Assembly (NCBI GenBank): GCA_964408805.1
Contig: CAYPAV010000019.1
Span: 1 to 64,000, forward strand
Length of the DNA stretch: 64,000 nt
Reading direction: 5' to 3'
Source of the DNA: CAYPAV01 sp964408805
GTDB taxonomy: Bacteria > Pseudomonadota > Alphaproteobacteria > UBA8366
Shown here: positions 61,533 through 64,000 of the stretch, piece by piece
Layout of the letters: the number at the start of each line of letters is the position of its first letter
How positions within the stretch are numbered: position 1 is the first letter of the stretch
Position numbers and translations under genes: made by a program
The notes under the pieces: model-generated
What the model was told of the DNA's origin: nothing
The model's database searches: none
Seen by the model: only the letters and a program-made list of their open reading frames with translations

Positions 61533-62408
61533 TCAGCGGGCGCGGGTCTCGCGGTGAAAGATATAGAGCCCGCTCGCGACCACCAAAGCGGCGCCGGCCA
61601 ATAGCCAGGCGTCGGGAAGGTCGCCCCAAACGAGATATCCGAAGATGACCGCCCAGACGAGGGCGGTGTAGCGGAAGGGTGAGACGATCGACGCCTCGGC
61701 CCGGCTGAAGGATTCGATCATCAGGAAATGGGCGCCGCCATTAAGGACGCCGAGCAGGGCAAAGAGGCCGATGTCGTTCAGGTCGGGCACGCGCCACGGC
61801 ACCACGGCCGCCGAGGCGCATCCCGCAAGGCCGACGGCGGCGGTCGAATAAAGGAGGATCAGGTTCGAGGATTCGACGGCGCTGATCTTACGGGTGACGA
61901 TATCGCGGAGCGCCCCGAAAAAAGCCGCCCCGAGCGCGACGAAGGCGGTCCATTGAAAGGCGTCCGGCGTCGGCCGCGCCATGATGACGACACCCGCGAA
62001 GCCGACGAGCACGGCCGACCAGCGCCGCCAACCGACCCGTTCGCCAAGCAGCGGTCCGGCCAGGGCCGAGATGAAAAGCGGCGCCGCGAAGGTAAAGGCG
62101 ACGGCATCGGCGAGCGGCATCAGCCCCAAGGCGGTGATGATGAAGAAAGTCGAGCCGATGAAGCAGAGTGCGCGGAGGGCCTGGTTCTTGAAACTGTACG
62201 GCAGCAAGGCCCGAAAGCCGCCCCGGATCGTCGTCAGGAATAGGACGGGAACCAGGATAAAGGGACTCCTGATCGCGATGATTTGACCTGTCGGGTAATC
62301 CGCCGCGAGCCATTTCGCGACCGCGTCGTTCAGGGTCAGGAGTGCCAGGCCGGCGATCATCAGGCCGATCCCGGCGATGGGGGTATTCCTGTGGTCGGGT
62401 TCGGGCAC
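61533..62408 (-). CDS. DMT/EamA family transporter 1
   Basis: This 291-residue membrane protein has ten predicted spans in two repeated EamA halves (LTLNDAVAKWLAADYPTGQIIAIRS ... FTFAAPLFISALAGPLLGERVGWRRWSAVLVGFAGV and the second-half VSPFRYTALVWAVIFGYLVWGDLP). Such proteins export or import metabolites, substrates unknown. It lies directly after a second, similar gene (3-bp gap), which suggests a tandem duplication. Confidence 0.9.
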   Translation of the reverse strand: MPEPDHRNTPIAGIGLMIAGLALLTLNDAVAKWLAADYPTGQIIAIRSPFILVPVLFLTTIRGGFRALLPYSFKNQALRALCFIGSTFFIITALGLMPLADAVAFTFAAPLFISALAGPLLGERVGWRRWSAVLVGFAGVVIMARPTPDAFQWTAFVALGAAFFGALRDIVTRKISAVESSNLILLYSTAAVGLAGCASAAVVPWRVPDLNDIGLFALLGVLNGGAHFLMIESFSRAEASIVSPFRYTALVWAVIFGYLVWGDLPDAWLLAGAALVVASGLYIFHRETRAR

Positions 62409-62411
62409 GTC

Positions 62412-63284
62412 TTATCGCCGCCGCGTTTCGCGCCGCAGGATATAGAGACCGCTCGCGATGACGATAGCGCCGCCGGTCAGGACAAACGCGTCCGGAATGT
62501 CCCTCCAAATTAGGTATCCGAATAGAACCGCCCAGATGGCGGCGCTGTATCGGAAGGGGGCGATGGTCGCGGCCTCCGCGATGCGGAAGCCGACGATCAT
62601 GGCGTACTGGGCGACACCGTAACAGAACGCCATGAAGACGAGGATCAGCGTGTCCTCCAGCGTAGGCGTTACCCAGGCGAAGACCGCCAGGGACCCGGCC
62701 GCGAAAATGGGAATGAACTCCGACCAGAGCAGGATCGCATTCGAGGTTTCCGTATGTGCCATGCGCCGGGTCCAGAGGTCGCGAACAGCGATCGTCAACG
62801 CCGCGAGCACGCCGAGCAGAGCCGCTGGCTGCAGGAGATCCGGTGTCGGGCGAAGCATGATGATGACTCCGACGAACCCCGCCATCACCGCCGTCATGCG
62901 CCGCCAGCCCACCGCTTCCCCAAGAATGGACCGGGAGAACAAGGTGACAAAGAGGGGGGCGGCGAAGAGAAGAGACTCCGCATCGGCCAGCGGCAGCAGG
63001 ATCATGCTGATACCGATCAGCAGCGTCGCCACCGCGTTCAGGACGCCGCGAAAGACCTGGCTCTTGATATCGACCGGCCGTAAATCCGCCATTTTTCCCG
63101 TAAACCCGGCGATGGCGACAATCGGCAGGATCACGACGATATTCCGCAAGAGAACGATCTCGCCGATCGAATAGGTGCCGCCAAGCCATTTCGTGGCCGC
63201 ATCCGTGACCACCAGCAGAAACATCGCGAGCATCATCAGCAGGATGCCCTTGATTGTCGCGATTCGCTGCTCGGCGTCGGTCAT
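62412..63284 (-). CDS. DMT/EamA family transporter 2
   Basis: This 290-residue paralogue of the next gene has matching segments in the same order (VTDAATKWLGGTYSIGEIVLLRN, LFAAPLFVTLFSRSILGEAVGWRRMTAVMAGFVGVIIMLRPTPD, APFRYSAAIWAVLFGYLIWRDIP). The two are clearly related but diverged. ATG 63284 (MTDAEQRIA) is chosen as the normal start; 34 more residues are open upstream but look non-membrane and Arg-rich. Confidence 0.88.
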   Translation of the reverse strand: MTDAEQRIATIKGILLMMLAMFLLVVTDAATKWLGGTYSIGEIVLLRNIVVILPIVAIAGFTGKMADLRPVDIKSQVFRGVLNAVATLLIGISMILLPLADAESLLFAAPLFVTLFSRSILGEAVGWRRMTAVMAGFVGVIIMLRPTPDLLQPAALLGVLAALTIAVRDLWTRRMAHTETSNAILLWSEFIPIFAAGSLAVFAWVTPTLEDTLILVFMAFCYGVAQYAMIVGFRIAEAATIAPFRYSAAIWAVLFGYLIWRDIPDAFVLTGGAIVIASGLYILRRETRRR

Positions 63285-63563
63285 GGAGGCGATAATCCAG
63301 GGATCAAAGGGCGAGAGGGCGGAGGGAACGGATCGAAACCGAACCGACACGCCTCGGCCCGTCCGTCGGCGCGCATCATACATCAATACCCTGATCCCGC
63401 CAGACTAGGCGCCGGACGCCCGGGTGGGTGTATGCTTGGGAAAATATTAGAAAGCGGACAGGACGCGATCACGGACTATATGCAGACCAAGAGCGTTTGG
63501 ATCAGCACCCAGGCCGACCTGCCCGATCCCTTCGTAATCGGCTGGCGTCGGGAAAGGAAATCG

Positions 63564-64000
63564 ATGTCCGACTACGAGACCATCCGCTACGAGGTGCGCG
63601 ACCGCGCGGCGGAGATCATCCTCTCGCGGCCCCCGGTGAACGCGATCAACATGGCGCTCGCCAGCGACGTCGTTGCCGCCTATGAACGCGCGCGCCGCGA
63701 CGATTCGGTGCGCGCCGTCATCCTGCGAAGCGACTGCGAAAAGGCATTTAGCGCCGGCATGGATTTGGCGATGATGCGAGGCGGCAACAGCGACCGCATC
63801 CGACGTTTCCTCGAGGTCTTCTATTTCGACATGCATCAGGCGCAGTATCGCATGGGCAAACCGACGATCGCCGCCCTGGAAGGGCCGGCGCGCGCCGCCG
63901 GCGTGACCCTCGCCGTCTCCTGCGATGTGCTGATCGCGGCGGACGATATCGACCTCTCCTATCCCGAAATCAATGTCGGGGTCATCCCGGCCATGCATTT
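63564..64000 (+). CDS. Enoyl-CoA hydratase/isomerase family protein (cut by window edge)
   Basis: The visible 145 residues have the crotonase fold: VRDRAAEIILSRPPVNAIN, VILRSDCEKAFSAGMDLAMM (oxyanion-hole loop) and PTIAALEGPARAAGVTLAVSCDVLIAADD, followed by LSYPEINVGVIPAM. The gene runs past base 64000. ATG 63564 with GGGAAAGGAA upstream is taken as the start, but the same frame is open without a stop from ATG 63432, adding 44 residues. It is divergent from the DMT pair. Confidence 0.87.
   Translation, partial: MSDYETIRYEVRDRAAEIILSRPPVNAINMALASDVVAAYERARRDDSVRAVILRSDCEKAFSAGMDLAMMRGGNSDRIRRFLEVFYFDMHQAQYRMGKPTIAALEGPARAAGVTLAVSCDVLIAADDIDLSYPEINVGVIPAMH

Overview
The window looks like an alphaproteobacterial, Rhodospirillales-type chromosome segment. 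It is GC-rich by eye. The housekeeping order cckA-recA-alaS, psd-pssA and sfsA-map-radC fits that group, and recA is preceded by a GAAC-N7-GAAC LexA box, the alphaproteobacterial SOS-box form. The left edge cuts cckA and the right edge cuts an enoyl-CoA hydratase-like gene.

Layout. (1) 1-24.4 kb, mostly + strand and mostly core: CckA C-terminus, RecA, AlaRS, a MoxR ATPase with its vWA/CoxE partner, a small lipoprotein, two minus-strand genes (one unknown, one LOG family), cytochrome c' with a diheme cytochrome c, a LysM protein, the phosphatidylethanolamine pair psd-pssA, a minus-strand acyl-CoA operon (CoA-transferase, ICL/PEPM-like lyase, acyl-CoA dehydrogenase), a trypsin-like protease, an adenylate cyclase/TPR protein, and sfsA-map-radC. 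(2) 24.4-26.3 kb: a selenocysteine tRNA (selC), then an orphan polysaccharide ABC permease that runs into a decapitated glycosyltransferase, so a broken surface-polysaccharide locus sits beside selC. (3) 26.5-38.8 kb: an enolase-superfamily gene, then a long minus-strand corrinoid methyl-transfer cluster: methyl-H4folate:corrinoid methyltransferase, DUF1638 protein, corrinoid protein, ASKHA/2Fe-2S corrinoid-activating protein, 4Fe-4S protein, two different URO-D-family methyltransferases, a second identical corrinoid protein, a PaaK-type aryl-CoA ligase and an LLM flavin oxidoreductase. A 793-bp direct repeat carries the two corrinoid genes. (4) 39.0-53.7 kb: a three-subunit acetone-carboxylase-type enzyme, a three-subunit 4-hydroxybenzoyl-CoA reductase-like molybdoenzyme whose FAD subunit keeps the extra 4Fe-4S loop, a MarR regulator coupled to an aryl-CoA ligase, and a divergent indolepyruvate:ferredoxin oxidoreductase-type pair. 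(5) 53.7-64 kb: PhoX-like protein, SMP-30 family protein (frameshifted), 6PGDH-like dehydrogenase, a four-repeat Cys-pair secreted protein, MFS transporter, a second enolase-superfamily enzyme, an alpha/beta hydrolase, two DMT exporters and the partial hydratase.

How the genes may work together (inference). Regions 3 and 4 read as a low-oxygen aromatic-compound module. Corrinoid enzymes would remove methyl groups from a methoxylated or methylated substrate and pass them to tetrahydrofolate. The carboxylase and CoA ligases would activate an aromatic ketone or acid. The 4-hydroxybenzoyl-CoA reductase would remove the phenolic hydroxyl to give benzoyl-CoA, with the 2-oxoacid:ferredoxin oxidoreductase as a possible source of low-potential electrons. 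Two FNR-like boxes lie between the LLM gene and the carboxylase operon, a 27-bp palindrome lies just upstream of the reductase operon, and a GTTCGC/GCGAAC palindrome lies between the ligase and the oxidoreductase. Substrates are not proven by sequence.
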